Part shown: positions 16,720 to 26,147 of the stretch, piece by piece
Layout of the letters: every line of letters starts with the position of its first letter
Numbering within the stretch: the first letter of the stretch is position 1
Assembly: GCA_900542045.1 (NCBI GenBank)
Contig: UQMI01000002.1
Span: 1 to 64,000 of the forward strand
Source: an uncultured Blautia sp.
Lineage (GTDB): Bacteria; Bacillota; Clostridia; Lachnospirales; Lachnospiraceae
DNA: 64,000 bases
Direction of reading: 5' to 3'
Program-made: the position numbers and the translations under genes
The notes under the pieces: model-generated
Seen by the model: only the letters and a program-made list of their open reading frames with translations
The model's database searches: none
Told to the model about the DNA's origin: nothing

Positions 16720-17965
16720 CAGAAGGAAAAGAACATGGAAAAACTATATGCTGGCTGTTCTGACTGCGGCAGCTGTGATGGGAACGGGAAGTCTCCAGCC
16801 GTCTTCCGTGTGGGGAGAAGCAGGAGCCAGGGAAGGGATCGCTTCCCTGGATGAAGAAGAGGTGTACCGGGAGGAGATGGAGGGAGACTTTGAACTGGAA
16901 ACGGAAGACAGCCCTGACAGTGAAACTGTACCGGAAGAAGGGCTGCCGGATGAGATGGCCGGGACGGACGCCGGAGCAGCGGCGGGAGAAGTCTGGGGAT
17001 CGCCGGCAGGTGCCGGAGGAGTTCAGACGTCAGATGAAGAGCTGGTGCTGCATCAGCCCAAACTGACACTGGAAAGCTGGAAAACAACCGATGATCAGCC
17101 TCTACTGGCCGGTGAGACCCGGGAAGGTGTGGCGGTGTTCCGAAATCAGAGCAGAGACCGGGCTGTCTATAATCTGGAAATTTCCCTGGAATGGGAAGCA
17201 CAGGGACTGGGATTCGGTAAAACTTCCTATTATTATCCGTCGGCAGCTGCAGGTGCTGCTCTGGAAGTTCCGGTGACGATCCGTGTTTCATCCGTAGCAG
17301 AGCAGCAGGATGCGGTCCTGCGCTTTTCTCTGGAATATGAAGATGATAAAGGGACGGCCTGCACCGGATCGGAAAAGGTGATCCTGGATATCCGGCAGAA
17401 AGCCGAGGTGCAGGTGTCCGGATTTCTCATGGAGGAGCAGGTCTGCGCCACCGATACGCTTTCGAAAGATATTAAGGTTCAGAATACGGGAAAAGCACCG
17501 GTGTACAATGTGCAGGTGACGGTGGAGAGCGGCGGCATTTTTGCCCGGTCGCCGTTATTTGCAGGCAATCTGGAAGCAGGAGGCCAGGCAGAAGGGACGC
17601 TGCTGCTCTATGTGGGAACCCGGGATATGAAAGAGCCTGGTACGGCCGGGGAAGGAACGGAAGAGGAAAAATACGGAGAGACCCGGGGAACTCTGCTGCT
17701 GACGTATGAGGATGCAGACGGCAATCTCTATACGAAGGAGGAAGACTTCCGTACAGTCATCGGACCGTCCCGGACCGTGGCTCTTTCTGTGGAGGAGGAA
17801 GAGACGAAGACCAATCCCTGGTGGATCAGCGGTCTGCTGCTGGTGATCGTTCTGCTGGCGGGACTGGCCTTGTGGATGTTTTGCCTGGTGGTGCGCAGCC
17901 GAAAGGAGCTGGCGGATGCCAGAGTGATCAGAGAGGAGCTGTACGGTGAAAAAGAGAAGGGATAA
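16712..17965 (+). CDS. Exported, membrane-anchored protein with NEW3/CARDB-like domains
   Basis: A 417-residue protein with a signal peptide (basic start, hydrophobic residues 12-30), an acidic low-complexity stretch (about 45-110), and two successive beta-rich domains that read like NEW3/CARDB alpha-galactosidase-type or COG1361-type repeats (VFRNQSRDRAVYNLEISL and VQNTGKAPVYNVQVTV). A C-terminal transmembrane helix (about 370-393) with a short basic tail closes it. Its start overlaps the ABC ATPase gene and its end overlaps the next gene, so the three are translationally linked. It probably works outside the membrane alongside the transporter. The precise role is unknown. Confidence 0.75.
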   Translation: MNNRRKRTWKNYMLAVLTAAAVMGTGSLQPSSVWGEAGAREGIASLDEEEVYREEMEGDFELETEDSPDSETVPEEGLPDEMAGTDAGAAAGEVWGSPAGAGGVQTSDEELVLHQPKLTLESWKTTDDQPLLAGETREGVAVFRNQSRDRAVYNLEISLEWEAQGLGFGKTSYYYPSAAAGAALEVPVTIRVSSVAEQQDAVLRFSLEYEDDKGTACTGSEKVILDIRQKAEVQVSGFLMEEQVCATDTLSKDIKVQNTGKAPVYNVQVTVESGGIFARSPLFAGNLEAGGQAEGTLLLYVGTRDMKEPGTAGEGTEEEKYGETRGTLLLTYEDADGNLYTKEEDFRTVIGPSRTVALSVEEEETKTNPWWISGLLLVIVLLAGLALWMFCLVVRSRKELADARVIREELYGEKEKG

Positions 17966-18623
17966 AAGCGTCCGCAGCCTGACAGCTTTGCTGGCGCTGC
18001 TGTTTCTGGTGACAGGAATTCTGGCAGTATACCTGTGGCAGCAGGAAAAGCAGGAGGACCGCGTCTTCTGTTATCTGGTGGAAAGGGAGGGAGGAATTTC
18101 CGATGAACTGTTCCGGCAGCTGGAAGTGCTGCCGGGGCTGCAAAGTGCCGGACAAATCTGGCAGGTGCAGGTGTCTGTGAAAATCAATGAATACCAGACA
18201 GAAGGACAATTCCGGGGTGTGGATCTGGAGACTTATCCCTTACAGCTGATACGGTCAGCAGGAGAAGTTGCATATGGGCATCAGGTATTGGTGGTGCCCA
18301 CGGAAGGATTGCTGGAAAGTATGACAGATTATAATGGCAGCAGGATTACAGCACGGCAGAAAGAACTGCTGCTGTCTCAGATGGAGACCTGTTCGGTGCA
18401 GCTGGGAGAAAATACTCCGGGAAAACTGATCGGCGTGTCCGGTCAGAAAGAAGCGGTCCTGTATGGAGACAGGGAACAGGCAGGACAGCTGGCACAGCGA
18501 GAGAAGAAAGAAATCGTGAAAAGCGCATGGATCATTATTCAGGGAAAAGAAAATGCCGCCGCTGCCGTGGAAGCCCTGGAAAAAGTCGGACATTTAAATA
18601 GGATGGGAGCATGGCTTCAGTGA
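17946..18623 (+). CDS. Single-pass membrane protein, last gene of the ABC locus
   Basis: A 225-residue protein with one N-terminal membrane helix (about 12-30) and an extracytoplasmic remainder. The segment with LEVLPGLQSAGQIWQVQVSV and FRGVDLETYPLQ recalls the periplasmic core of MacB/FtsX-type permeases, but there are no later membrane helices, so it would be a detached domain. This resemblance is by eye only. The GTG at 17946 has AGGAG 7 bases upstream and overlaps the preceding gene by 20 bases. A terminator follows at 18648. Confidence 0.7.
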   Translation: MKKRRDKSVRSLTALLALLFLVTGILAVYLWQQEKQEDRVFCYLVEREGGISDELFRQLEVLPGLQSAGQIWQVQVSVKINEYQTEGQFRGVDLETYPLQLIRSAGEVAYGHQVLVVPTEGLLESMTDYNGSRITARQKELLLSQMETCSVQLGENTPGKLIGVSGQKEAVLYGDREQAGQLAQREKKEIVKSAWIIIQGKENAAAAVEALEKVGHLNRMGAWLQ

Positions 18624-18647
18624 TCGGCAAATGAGGCGAAGAAGAAC

Positions 18648-18680
18648 AGGCTCCCCTCTGTCTGCAGAAGGGAGCCTTTG
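18648..18680. terminator. Bidirectional terminator between convergent genes
   Basis: AGGCTCCC (18648-18655) pairs with GGGAGCCT (18670-18677). It lies between the end of the ABC locus and the converging yitT-like gene, which ends at 18683. Confidence 0.65.
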
Positions 18681-18682
18681 CA

Positions 18683-19567
18683 TCAGTAATCGGTTTTGTA
18701 ATAAAAGCGGCCGTTAATGTAGTCGGTCTTGATTACATTGACAAAAGCATCGGGATCCGCCTCCCGTACCTTGCGGACCAGCAGTTTGGCTTCTTCTCTG
18801 GAGACCACAGAATAGAGTACGGTTCGTTTCTCGTGATCATAGCACCCGGTGGCCGGTATCATAGTGGCGGAATGGTGTGTGATCTCCGAAATTTCATGAT
18901 AGATGATGTCAGGAACCTCTGTAATGATAAAGAGGGTATGTTTTTTGTAACGCTGATGCAGCATTTGGATGATCTGGGTGGAAGTGAACTGGAAGATAAT
19001 GGAGTACAAAGCCACATTCCAGCCGAAAAGAAATCCTGCCACAAGAAGCATTACTGCATTTCCTATTAGCACGTAATTCCAGATATCTGTATGCTTTTTT
19101 TCAGATACGGCAATAGCGATAATATCAGTCCCGCCGCTGGAGGTGTTTCCGATGAGACAGAGACTGACGCCAAGGCCGTTGACCAGTCCGCCGAATACGG
19201 CGATCAGTAAATGATCATAAGTAATAGGCTGAGCAGGGATCAGGTCTGTCAATACACTGCTCAGGATGATCACAAGGCAGGAACTGAGAGTGAATTTTTT
19301 CCCAACAAACCGGAATCCGATATAGACGGGGATCAGATTCAGGGTCACATTAATGAATGTATAAGGAACGTCCAGGCCGGCAAATTCGGACAGAGAGGTC
19401 TGAATCAGCAGAGTCAGTCCGCCGAAGCCGCCGGGATAAAGTCCGCCTGCCTGCACAAATGTGTTGATATTTACAGCAAAGACAACGGAAGCCAGAGCGC
19501 CCAGAAAATAACGCCGAAATTCATTTTTTAGTATTGGTTTGTCTGCTGACAGCTTTTTCATATCCAT
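18683..19567 (-). CDS. YitT-family membrane protein
   Basis: A 294-residue protein with five or six N-terminal membrane helices and a C-terminal cytoplasmic DUF2179 domain. Family motifs are GGLYPGGFGG in the first loop, GNTSSGGTDI in the middle, and HSATMIPATGCYDHEKRTVL in the C-terminal domain. The ATG at 19567 follows AAGGAGG with good spacing. YitT proteins are common in Firmicutes in several copies; transport of small anions or metabolites has been suggested but the function is not established. It may share a transcript with the methyltransferase gene upstream, which ends 20 bases before it. Confidence 0.92.
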   Translation of the reverse strand: MDMKKLSADKPILKNEFRRYFLGALASVVFAVNINTFVQAGGLYPGGFGGLTLLIQTSLSEFAGLDVPYTFINVTLNLIPVYIGFRFVGKKFTLSSCLVIILSSVLTDLIPAQPITYDHLLIAVFGGLVNGLGVSLCLIGNTSSGGTDIIAIAVSEKKHTDIWNYVLIGNAVMLLVAGFLFGWNVALYSIIFQFTSTQIIQMLHQRYKKHTLFIITEVPDIIYHEISEITHHSATMIPATGCYDHEKRTVLYSVVSREEAKLLVRKVREADPDAFVNVIKTDYINGRFYYKTDY

Positions 19568-19587
19568 AAAGGAACCTCCTTAAAAAG

Positions 19588-20448
19588 CTATAGTGCTTCC
19601 CAGCGCCCGGAAGCGCCGCAGGGCAGAATGAGTCCTGTGGAGGTAACGGGCAGCCCAATTTCCTGAGAATCTACTGTTCCATGGAATTTTTTCAGTTCAA
19701 CAGAAATCAGATAGGTGAGCACAGCCGGAGCAAGTCCGGTGGTGTAAGAGTTTATCAGGAAAAATAAAGGGTCTTCACTCAGCAGCTGGGCACAGAGCTT
19801 TACCAGTGGATGAATGGCCTCTTCAATCTTCCAGATTTCTCCTTTGGGGCCGCGGCCATAGGAAGGAGGGTCCATAATAATACCGTCATAATGATTCCCA
19901 CGCCGTATTTCCCGTTCCACAAATTTTACACAGTCATCCACCAGCCAGCGAATCGGTGCTTTTTCCAGTCCGGAGGCAACGGCGTTTTCTTTGGCCCAGG
20001 TGACCATGCCTTTGGAAGCGTCCACATGGGTGACGGAAGCACCGGCAGCAGCGGCAGCCAGGGTAGCGCCCCCGGTATAGGCAAACAGATTCAGTACCTT
20101 CACAGGACGGCCGGCGTTTCGGATCTTATTGCCGAACCAGTCCCAGTTTACCGCCTGTTCCGGAAAAAGTCCGGTATGTTTAAAACTGAAGGGCTTCAAA
20201 TGGAAGGTAAGGTCCCTGTACTGAATGGACCATTGCTGAGGCAAATCCCAGAATTCCCATTCACCGCCGCCTTTTTTGCTTCGGTGGTAATGACCATTCT
20301 TTTTTTTCCAGCCGTAATGCTTTCGGGGAAGATCCCAGATGATCTGAGGATCCGGACGGATCAGAAGATAATCCCCCCATCGTTCCAGTTTTTCTCCTCT
20401 GGAGGTATCCAGAATTTCATAATCTTTCCATTGATCTGCAATCCACAT
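19588..20448 (-). CDS. Class I SAM-dependent methyltransferase, RlmI/RlmK type
   Basis: A 286-residue enzyme with a Rossmann methyltransferase fold. The SAM site is VLNLFAYTGGATLAAAAAGA, followed by VDASKGMVTWAKENA and the catalytic-type motif DPPSYGRG. These features fit rRNA cytosine methyltransferases of the RlmI/RlmK group. The N-terminal 100 residues are rich in Trp and basic residues (RKHYGWKKKNGHYHRSKK) and probably bind RNA. The ATG at 20448 gives the natural start; upstream in-frame sequence reads into the promoter region. Gene order suggests cotranscription with the yitT-like gene. The RNA target is inferred. Confidence 0.85.
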   Translation of the reverse strand: MWIADQWKDYEILDTSRGEKLERWGDYLLIRPDPQIIWDLPRKHYGWKKKNGHYHRSKKGGGEWEFWDLPQQWSIQYRDLTFHLKPFSFKHTGLFPEQAVNWDWFGNKIRNAGRPVKVLNLFAYTGGATLAAAAAGASVTHVDASKGMVTWAKENAVASGLEKAPIRWLVDDCVKFVEREIRRGNHYDGIIMDPPSYGRGPKGEIWKIEEAIHPLVKLCAQLLSEDPLFFLINSYTTGLAPAVLTYLISVELKKFHGTVDSQEIGLPVTSTGLILPCGASGRWEAL

Positions 20449-20755
20449 GATGTTTGTTCCTTTTTGGCAGTTTTGTGTCCTTTTGATAAAAACATTTGTG
20501 CATCTCACACGGAAACATAAAAGAACATCCTTATGTTTTCTGTGGGATTGTGTGCTTTTTATCGGAACATTTGCCAAACCTTTCTATTTAAAAGTATATA
20601 TATTATACCATACCATTCACCAGATTGTTAAGAAATACTTGACGCATAAATATAAGAAGTCTATTATAAAAAGAACAAACGCAGCGTTAGTAAATGAAGA
20701 CAGTACACCGGAAAAGGGAGCCACGTTGCTGCCGTCTGGACATGAGGAGGTAATT
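20449..20755 (+). promoter_or_regulatory. Divergent intergenic region with aminotransferase promoter
   Basis: This 307-base region separates the minus-strand methyltransferase from the plus-strand aminotransferase. A promoter for the latter is clear: TTGACG at 20639-20644, a 17-base spacer and TATTAT at 20662-20667. GAGGAGG at 20744-20750 is the ribosome binding site. An open frame crosses the region but has no start signals, and I regard it as non-coding. Confidence 0.65.
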
Positions 20756-22039
20756 ATGAAAGCATACACGCAAATGAGTAAGGACGAACTTCGTTCGTTG
20801 AAAAGTGAACTGGAACAGCAATATGAGGAGATAAAAGGAAAAGGACTGTCTCTGGATATGTCCAGAGGAAAACCTGCAGCAGAACAGCTGGATATCTCCA
20901 TGGGTATGATGGATGTGCTCAGAAGCGATACGGATCTGAAATGCGAGACAGGAGTAGACTGCCGGAATTATGGTGTGATCGACGGTATTCCGGAAGCAAA
21001 GCGCCTTCTGGGTGAAATGTCCGAAGTGGATCCGGATCACATTATCATTTACGGTAACTCCAGCCTGAACGTAATGTTTGATACGGTGGCAAGATGTATG
21101 AGCCACGGGGTACTGGGAAGCACGCCCTGGAATAAGTTGGATCAGGTAAAATTTCTCTGTCCGGTTCCCGGATATGACAGACATTTTGCAATAACAGAAT
21201 ACTTCGGAATCGAAATGATCAATATTCCCATGCTGTCCACCGGCCCGGATATGGATATGGTGGAAGAGCTGGTAAATACGGATCCGGCAGTGAAAGGTAT
21301 CTGGTGTGTACCGAAATATTCCAATCCCCAGGGAATCACCTATTCTGATGAGACAGTGAGACGGTTTGCCAGACTGAAGCCGGCGGCAGAAGATTTCCGT
21401 ATTTTCTGGGATAATGCATACTGTATCCACCATCTGTATGATGACGACCAGGATTTCCTGATCGAGATTCTGGGAGAGTGCGAGCGTGCCGGAAATCCCA
21501 ATATGGTTTACAAATTTACTTCCACTTCCAAAGTAAGTTTCCCTGGATCCGGTATTGCGGCTGTTGCTGCATCGGAAGAGAACCTGAAAGATTTCCGTAC
21601 GTATATGAAATTTCAGACGATTGGTCATGATAAGCTGAATCAGCTGCGCCATGTGCGTTTCTTCAAGGATATCAACGGACTTCATGAGCATATGAGAAAA
21701 CATGCGGAACTGGTTCGTCCCAAATTTGAGATCGTAGAAAAGAAGCTGGAAGAACAGATCGGAGGACTGGGCATCGGCACATGGACCAACCCCAAGGGCG
21801 GTTATTTCATTTCCTTTGATTCCATGGAAGGCTGTGCAAAAGAGATCGTAAAGAAAGCAAAAGAAGCGGGCGTGGTTCTGACAGGTGCAGGCGCCACCTA
21901 TCCATATGGCAGGGATCCCAAAGACTCCAATATCCGTATTGCACCTACTTATCCTACCTTAGAGGAACTGGCAATGGCTACGGACATCTTTATTCTCAGT
22001 GTAAAACTGGCAAGTGTAGAGAAGCTGCTGGCCGAGTAG
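20756..22039 (+). CDS. MocR-type PLP-dependent aminotransferase
   Basis: A 427-residue fold-type I aminotransferase, probably an aspartate or alanine aminotransferase of the Aminotran_MocR group. Visible are CPVPGYDRHF, the cofactor Asp in IFWDNAYCIHHL, and the PLP-binding Lys259 in STSKVSFPGSG. The C-terminal RIAPTYPTLEEL carries the substrate-carboxylate Arg. The ATG at 20756 is chosen from the strong ribosome binding site. Longer upstream frames are intergenic. The next gene begins 21 bases later, so cotranscription with the L,D-transpeptidase is possible. The substrate is not determinable from sequence. Confidence 0.88.
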   Translation: MKAYTQMSKDELRSLKSELEQQYEEIKGKGLSLDMSRGKPAAEQLDISMGMMDVLRSDTDLKCETGVDCRNYGVIDGIPEAKRLLGEMSEVDPDHIIIYGNSSLNVMFDTVARCMSHGVLGSTPWNKLDQVKFLCPVPGYDRHFAITEYFGIEMINIPMLSTGPDMDMVEELVNTDPAVKGIWCVPKYSNPQGITYSDETVRRFARLKPAAEDFRIFWDNAYCIHHLYDDDQDFLIEILGECERAGNPNMVYKFTSTSKVSFPGSGIAAVAASEENLKDFRTYMKFQTIGHDKLNQLRHVRFFKDINGLHEHMRKHAELVRPKFEIVEKKLEEQIGGLGIGTWTNPKGGYFISFDSMEGCAKEIVKKAKEAGVVLTGAGATYPYGRDPKDSNIRIAPTYPTLEELAMATDIFILSVKLASVEKLLAE

Positions 22040-22060
22040 TAAGAAACGAGGTATAACAAA

Positions 22061-23458
22061 ATGGAAACAGGCAGAAAAAGGATGAAACTCTGGAAAAAAG
22101 TGATGATCGCGGTGATTGTGATCTTGTTTTTGATCGTGGCGGGAATTTATGGTCTGGGAGTATATTATTTTTCGGGTCATTTTCTGCCTGGTTCCATTAT
22201 TAATGGACTGAATTGTTCGTATATGACAGTGGATGAAGCGGAAGAGCTGATAGCGGAAGAAATCGGCACTTATACCATCACCCTGCACGAGATGGATGGC
22301 ATTGATGAAAAGCTGGTAGCCGCAGATGTGGGGCTGACCTATGTGCCGGATGATACGGTGACTGGCCTGATGGAAAGCCAGAGAAAATGGACCTGGTTCT
22401 TATCCACCAGAGACCGGAAAACTTATAATATGACCGCGAACACTACATATGATACAGAACAGCTGGAACAGGCTGTGGAAAATCTGGACTGTTTTCAGCC
22501 CGGGAATTTCACGGAGCCCCAGGATGCTTATATGCGGGATAATGGAGGCGTATATGAGATCGTGCCGGAAGTAGAAGGCAATAAGGTATCTGCTCGAAGG
22601 GTGAAGCGGCTGGTGCGTCAGGCTGTGGAAGCCGGTGAGACAGAAATAGATCTGGTGGCAGAAGGTTGTTATTATAAACCGGAAATTTACCGGGACAATG
22701 AAGCGCTGAATCAGGAGGTGGCTCAGCTGAATAAACTGCTGGGTGTAGTGATCACCTATGATTTCGGTGACAGAACAGAGACGGTAAATTCTGTACAGAT
22801 CAAAGAATGGCTGGTAAAAGGCGCAGATGGTACCTACAGCCTGGATCAGACAAAGGTGGCAGATTTCGTATGGCAGCTGGGTTATGATTATGATACCTTT
22901 GGTCTGGATCATCAGTTTACCACCAGCAAAGGAGAGACAATAACCGTTAAGGGCGGAGATTATGGATGGGCCATCAATCAGTCTGCGGAGACCCAGGCTC
23001 TGACAGAGGCGATCATGTCCGGAGAGAGTCAGGTACGGCAGCCGGTCTATGCATACACGGCCATAAGCCGAAATACCAATGATATAGGAAATACTTATGT
23101 GGAGATCAGCATCTCCGAACAGCGGATGTGGTTTTACTGTGATGGCGCGCTTCTGGTGGATACTCCCATTGTAACGGGAAATCACAGTCAGGGCTGGGAC
23201 ACGCCGGTGGGAATTTATGCCATTGATGCCAAGCGGTCTCCGGCAGTTCTCAAGGGAGAAGGATATGAAAGTCCGGTTACATACTGGCTTCCCTTTAATG
23301 GAAATGTGGGGATTCATGATGCGGATACCTGGAGAACGGAATATGGCGGAGAGATCTATCTGACCAATGGTTCTCACGGCTGTGTGAATACGCCCACAGC
23401 CAATGCGGAGATTATTTATAACAATATAGATGTGGGATATCCGGTAATCGTATATTAA
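22061..23458 (+). CDS. L,D-transpeptidase with N-terminal anchor
   Basis: A 465-residue cell-wall enzyme. Residues of about 12-34 form a membrane anchor. The middle 300 residues contain repeated peptidoglycan-binding-type (PG4-like) segments, and the C-terminus is a YkuD domain with GIHDADTW and the catalytic SHGCVNTP (Cys near 440). YkuD enzymes form 3-3 crosslinks or attach proteins to peptidoglycan and are insensitive to most beta-lactams. It precedes ddl and murF, so the three make a peptidoglycan-related run on the same strand. Confidence 0.92.
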   Translation: METGRKRMKLWKKVMIAVIVILFLIVAGIYGLGVYYFSGHFLPGSIINGLNCSYMTVDEAEELIAEEIGTYTITLHEMDGIDEKLVAADVGLTYVPDDTVTGLMESQRKWTWFLSTRDRKTYNMTANTTYDTEQLEQAVENLDCFQPGNFTEPQDAYMRDNGGVYEIVPEVEGNKVSARRVKRLVRQAVEAGETEIDLVAEGCYYKPEIYRDNEALNQEVAQLNKLLGVVITYDFGDRTETVNSVQIKEWLVKGADGTYSLDQTKVADFVWQLGYDYDTFGLDHQFTTSKGETITVKGGDYGWAINQSAETQALTEAIMSGESQVRQPVYAYTAISRNTNDIGNTYVEISISEQRMWFYCDGALLVDTPIVTGNHSQGWDTPVGIYAIDAKRSPAVLKGEGYESPVTYWLPFNGNVGIHDADTWRTEYGGEIYLTNGSHGCVNTPTANAEIIYNNIDVGYPVIVY

Positions 23459-23502
23459 GGATACCGGGATCTGATCAAATTGTGGAGGAAATAAACAGGG
23501 TT

Positions 23503-24531
23503 ATGAAGATTGTAGTATTAGCGGGAGGAATCAGTACAGAACGGGAGATTTCCATTGTTTCCGGCACAGCTGTCTGCAAGGCGCTGCGGGAGGCTGGTCA
23601 CCGGGCGGTTCTGGCGGATGTGTTTTGCGGAACAGAGAATGTGGAAGAGGCGTTTCCCGAGCAGTATGACTGCGAAGAGGCAGCGGCTTATATTCGAAGC
23701 TTTGATTCCAGAATAGAAGAGATGAGGAACCGGCGCCGGGAGTTTTTTGGCCCTAATGTACTGAAGTTGTGCCAGGAGGCGGAAATGGTATTTCTGGCTC
23801 TTCATGGGGAAAACGGAGAAAACGGAAAGGTGCAGGCGTTCTTTGATCTGTGCGGTATCCGCTATACCGGATCCGGTCATCTGGGCAGTGCGCTGGCTAT
23901 GGATAAGGGAATTGCAAAGCAGCTTCTGGCTGCCAATCAGGTACCGGTTGCCGGAGGCTGTATGATTTATGAAGATTCCTGTGATGGAGAAGTGCCGGAA
24001 GGCATGAAGCTTCCCTTGGTGGTGAAAGCCTGCTGCGGCGGTTCCAGTGTGGGGGTTTATATTGCGCATACCCGGGAGGAGTACCGGCAGGCGGTGAAAG
24101 ACGTCTTTTCTTATGAAGACACTGCAGTGGTGGAAGAATATATCCAGGGCAGAGAGTTTTCTGTGGCAGTGGTGGACGGAAAGGCATATCCGATTATCGA
24201 AATTGCTCCTCTGCAGGGATTCTACGATTATAAAAACAAATACCAGCCGGGCTCTACAGTGGAGACCTGTCCGGCGGATCTTTCCCCGGAACTGACCAGC
24301 CGGATGCAGAAGTACGCAGAAGCGGGCTATCAGGCCCTGGGACTGGAGGGGTATGGAAGACTGGACTTCATGATGCGTGACAACGGCGAAATGTTCTGTC
24401 TGGAAGCCAATACACTTCCCGGCATGACGCCTACCAGTCTGATCCCTCAGGAGGCAGCGGCGCTGGGCATGACGTTCCCCCAGCTCTGTGATGAGCTGAT
24501 CCGGGTGTCTCTGAAAAAATATGAACAATAA
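23503..24531 (+). CDS. ddl: D-alanine-D-alanine ligase
   Basis: A 342-residue ATP-grasp enzyme that joins two D-alanines for peptidoglycan. The N-terminus MKIVVLAGGISTEREIS is typical. The C-terminal catalytic stretch has GRLDFMM and the metal-ligand motif CLEANTLPGMTPTSL. The ATG at 23503 is chosen because it yields this N-terminus; an in-frame GTG at 23482 would add seven residues. The GGAGG at 23484 is rather far from the ATG, so the true start is not fully certain. murF follows after 56 bases and uses the dipeptide product directly. Confidence 0.93.
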   Translation: MKIVVLAGGISTEREISIVSGTAVCKALREAGHRAVLADVFCGTENVEEAFPEQYDCEEAAAYIRSFDSRIEEMRNRRREFFGPNVLKLCQEAEMVFLALHGENGENGKVQAFFDLCGIRYTGSGHLGSALAMDKGIAKQLLAANQVPVAGGCMIYEDSCDGEVPEGMKLPLVVKACCGGSSVGVYIAHTREEYRQAVKDVFSYEDTAVVEEYIQGREFSVAVVDGKAYPIIEIAPLQGFYDYKNKYQPGSTVETCPADLSPELTSRMQKYAEAGYQALGLEGYGRLDFMMRDNGEMFCLEANTLPGMTPTSLIPQEAAALGMTFPQLCDELIRVSLKKYEQ

Positions 24532-24587
24532 GTTTTCCCATCTGGCGTATGGCCTTTGCGGAAAATTCATAAACCGGTGGAGGAGTT

Positions 24588-25961
24588 ATGAAAAATCTGA
24601 CTTTACGAAATATAGCAGCCGTATGCAGGGGGCAGTATCACGGCCCTCTGGAAATACAGGACCAGGAAGTAACTGCCATTACCACGGACAGCCGGAAGGT
24701 GGAAGAAGGCTGTCTGTTTGTTCCTATTGTGGGAGAACGGGTGGACGCGCATAAGTTCATTCCTCAGGTGATGGAACAGGGAGCACTGGCAGTTTTGTCG
24801 GAAAGAGAGCTTGGCCAGACAGACTTTCCCTATATTCAGATTGAGTCTTCGCTGCAGGCAGTGAAGGATATGGCGGAGTTTTATCTGCAGCAGCTGCAGA
24901 TCCCTGTGGTGGGAGTGACCGGAAGCGTGGGCAAGACCAGTACCAAAGAAGCCATTGCAGCGGTGCTGAGCCAGAAATTCAGGACACTGAAAACCCAGGG
25001 GAATTTTAACAATGAACTGGGGCTGCCCCTGACGGTATTCCGGCTCCGGGGAGATGAGGAGATTGCCGTGCTGGAAATGGGCATCAGTGATTTCGGTGAA
25101 ATGAGCCGTCTGGCCCGGATCGCTCGTCCGGATACCTGTGTGATCACGAATATCGGTCCCTGTCATCTGGAATTTCTGGGAGATCGGGACGGAGTGCTGA
25201 AGGCCAAAACAGAGATTTTTGAGTATCTGAAGCCGGATGGTACGATTATTCTCAATGGAGATGATGACAAGCTGATTACGGTACAGGAGAGCCATGGCCG
25301 AAAACCTGTATTCTTTGGTATGGATCCGGGATTTCCGGTCCATGCGGATCAGATTGAAAGCCAGGGATTAAAAGGCATGTTCTGCCGGATCCATATGGGA
25401 CCAGAAGCCTTTGATGTACTGATCCCTGTTCCGGGCCGCCATATGATCTACAATGCCCTGGCAGCGGCTGCAGTGGGTATGACCTATGGGATGCCCCCTT
25501 CCCAGATCAAAGCCGGTATTGAGAGCCTGCAGCCCATCAGCGGCCGGTTCCGTATGATAGAAACGGAGAAATATCTTATTGTGGACGATTGTTACAATGC
25601 CAACCCTGTATCTGTAAAAGCCTCTCTGGATGTGCTGAAGGATGCCCTGGGACGGAAAGTGGCGATTTTGGGTGATATGGGAGAGCTGGGAGACAATGCG
25701 GCGGCGCTTCATGAAGAAGTGGGGGCTTATGCAGGGGGCTGCAGTCTTGATCTTCTGATCTGTGTGGGAGAATTGTCTGCACATCTGGCAAAGGCTGCGA
25801 AGCAGACGAATCCAAAGCTGCGGATCGTGACAGCCGATACGGTTGCCCAGGCACTGGATCTGCTCCCCGGACTGCTGGAAAAGGGAGATACGCTCCTGGT
25901 GAAGGCGTCTCATTTCATGCATTTTGAGCAGATTGTGGCTGCTCTGGAAGAACAGAAATAG
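24588..25961 (+). CDS. murF: UDP-MurNAc-tripeptide:D-Ala-D-Ala ligase
   Basis: A 457-residue Mur ligase adding D-Ala-D-Ala to UDP-MurNAc-tripeptide. The ATP site is GVTGSVGKTSTKEA. Further Mur motifs are GNFNNELGLPLTV, ITNIGPCHLEFLG and VDDCYNANPVSVKA. GTGGAGGAG precedes the ATG. It follows ddl, giving the usual ddl-murF pair. A hairpin terminator lies about 95 bases after the stop. Confidence 0.96.
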   Translation: MKNLTLRNIAAVCRGQYHGPLEIQDQEVTAITTDSRKVEEGCLFVPIVGERVDAHKFIPQVMEQGALAVLSERELGQTDFPYIQIESSLQAVKDMAEFYLQQLQIPVVGVTGSVGKTSTKEAIAAVLSQKFRTLKTQGNFNNELGLPLTVFRLRGDEEIAVLEMGISDFGEMSRLARIARPDTCVITNIGPCHLEFLGDRDGVLKAKTEIFEYLKPDGTIILNGDDDKLITVQESHGRKPVFFGMDPGFPVHADQIESQGLKGMFCRIHMGPEAFDVLIPVPGRHMIYNALAAAAVGMTYGMPPSQIKAGIESLQPISGRFRMIETEKYLIVDDCYNANPVSVKASLDVLKDALGRKVAILGDMGELGDNAAALHEEVGAYAGGCSLDLLICVGELSAHLAKAAKQTNPKLRIVTADTVAQALDLLPGLLEKGDTLLVKASHFMHFEQIVAALEEQK

Positions 25962-26053
25962 AAATAAGGATAGAATCCCGGCTGGCCCGGGCCAGTTCCC
26001 GATTCCAGGGGGAATTCGCGGGGTGGATCCTGAATTTAATAGCGGGTAAAAAG

Positions 26054-26089
26054 AAAACTGTCTGGCAGGAAAGCTGTCCGGGCAGTTTT
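26054..26089 (+). terminator. Terminator after murF
   Basis: AAAACTGTCTGG (26054-26065) pairs with CCGGGCAGTTTT (26078-26089) with G-U pairs. The T-run closes the stem. Confidence 0.65.
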
Positions 26090-26147
26090 GCACGTTTTCC
26101 AGAAATCCGCATAAAATAAAAAGAATTGTGGAAGGAGCGTGCGTTCG

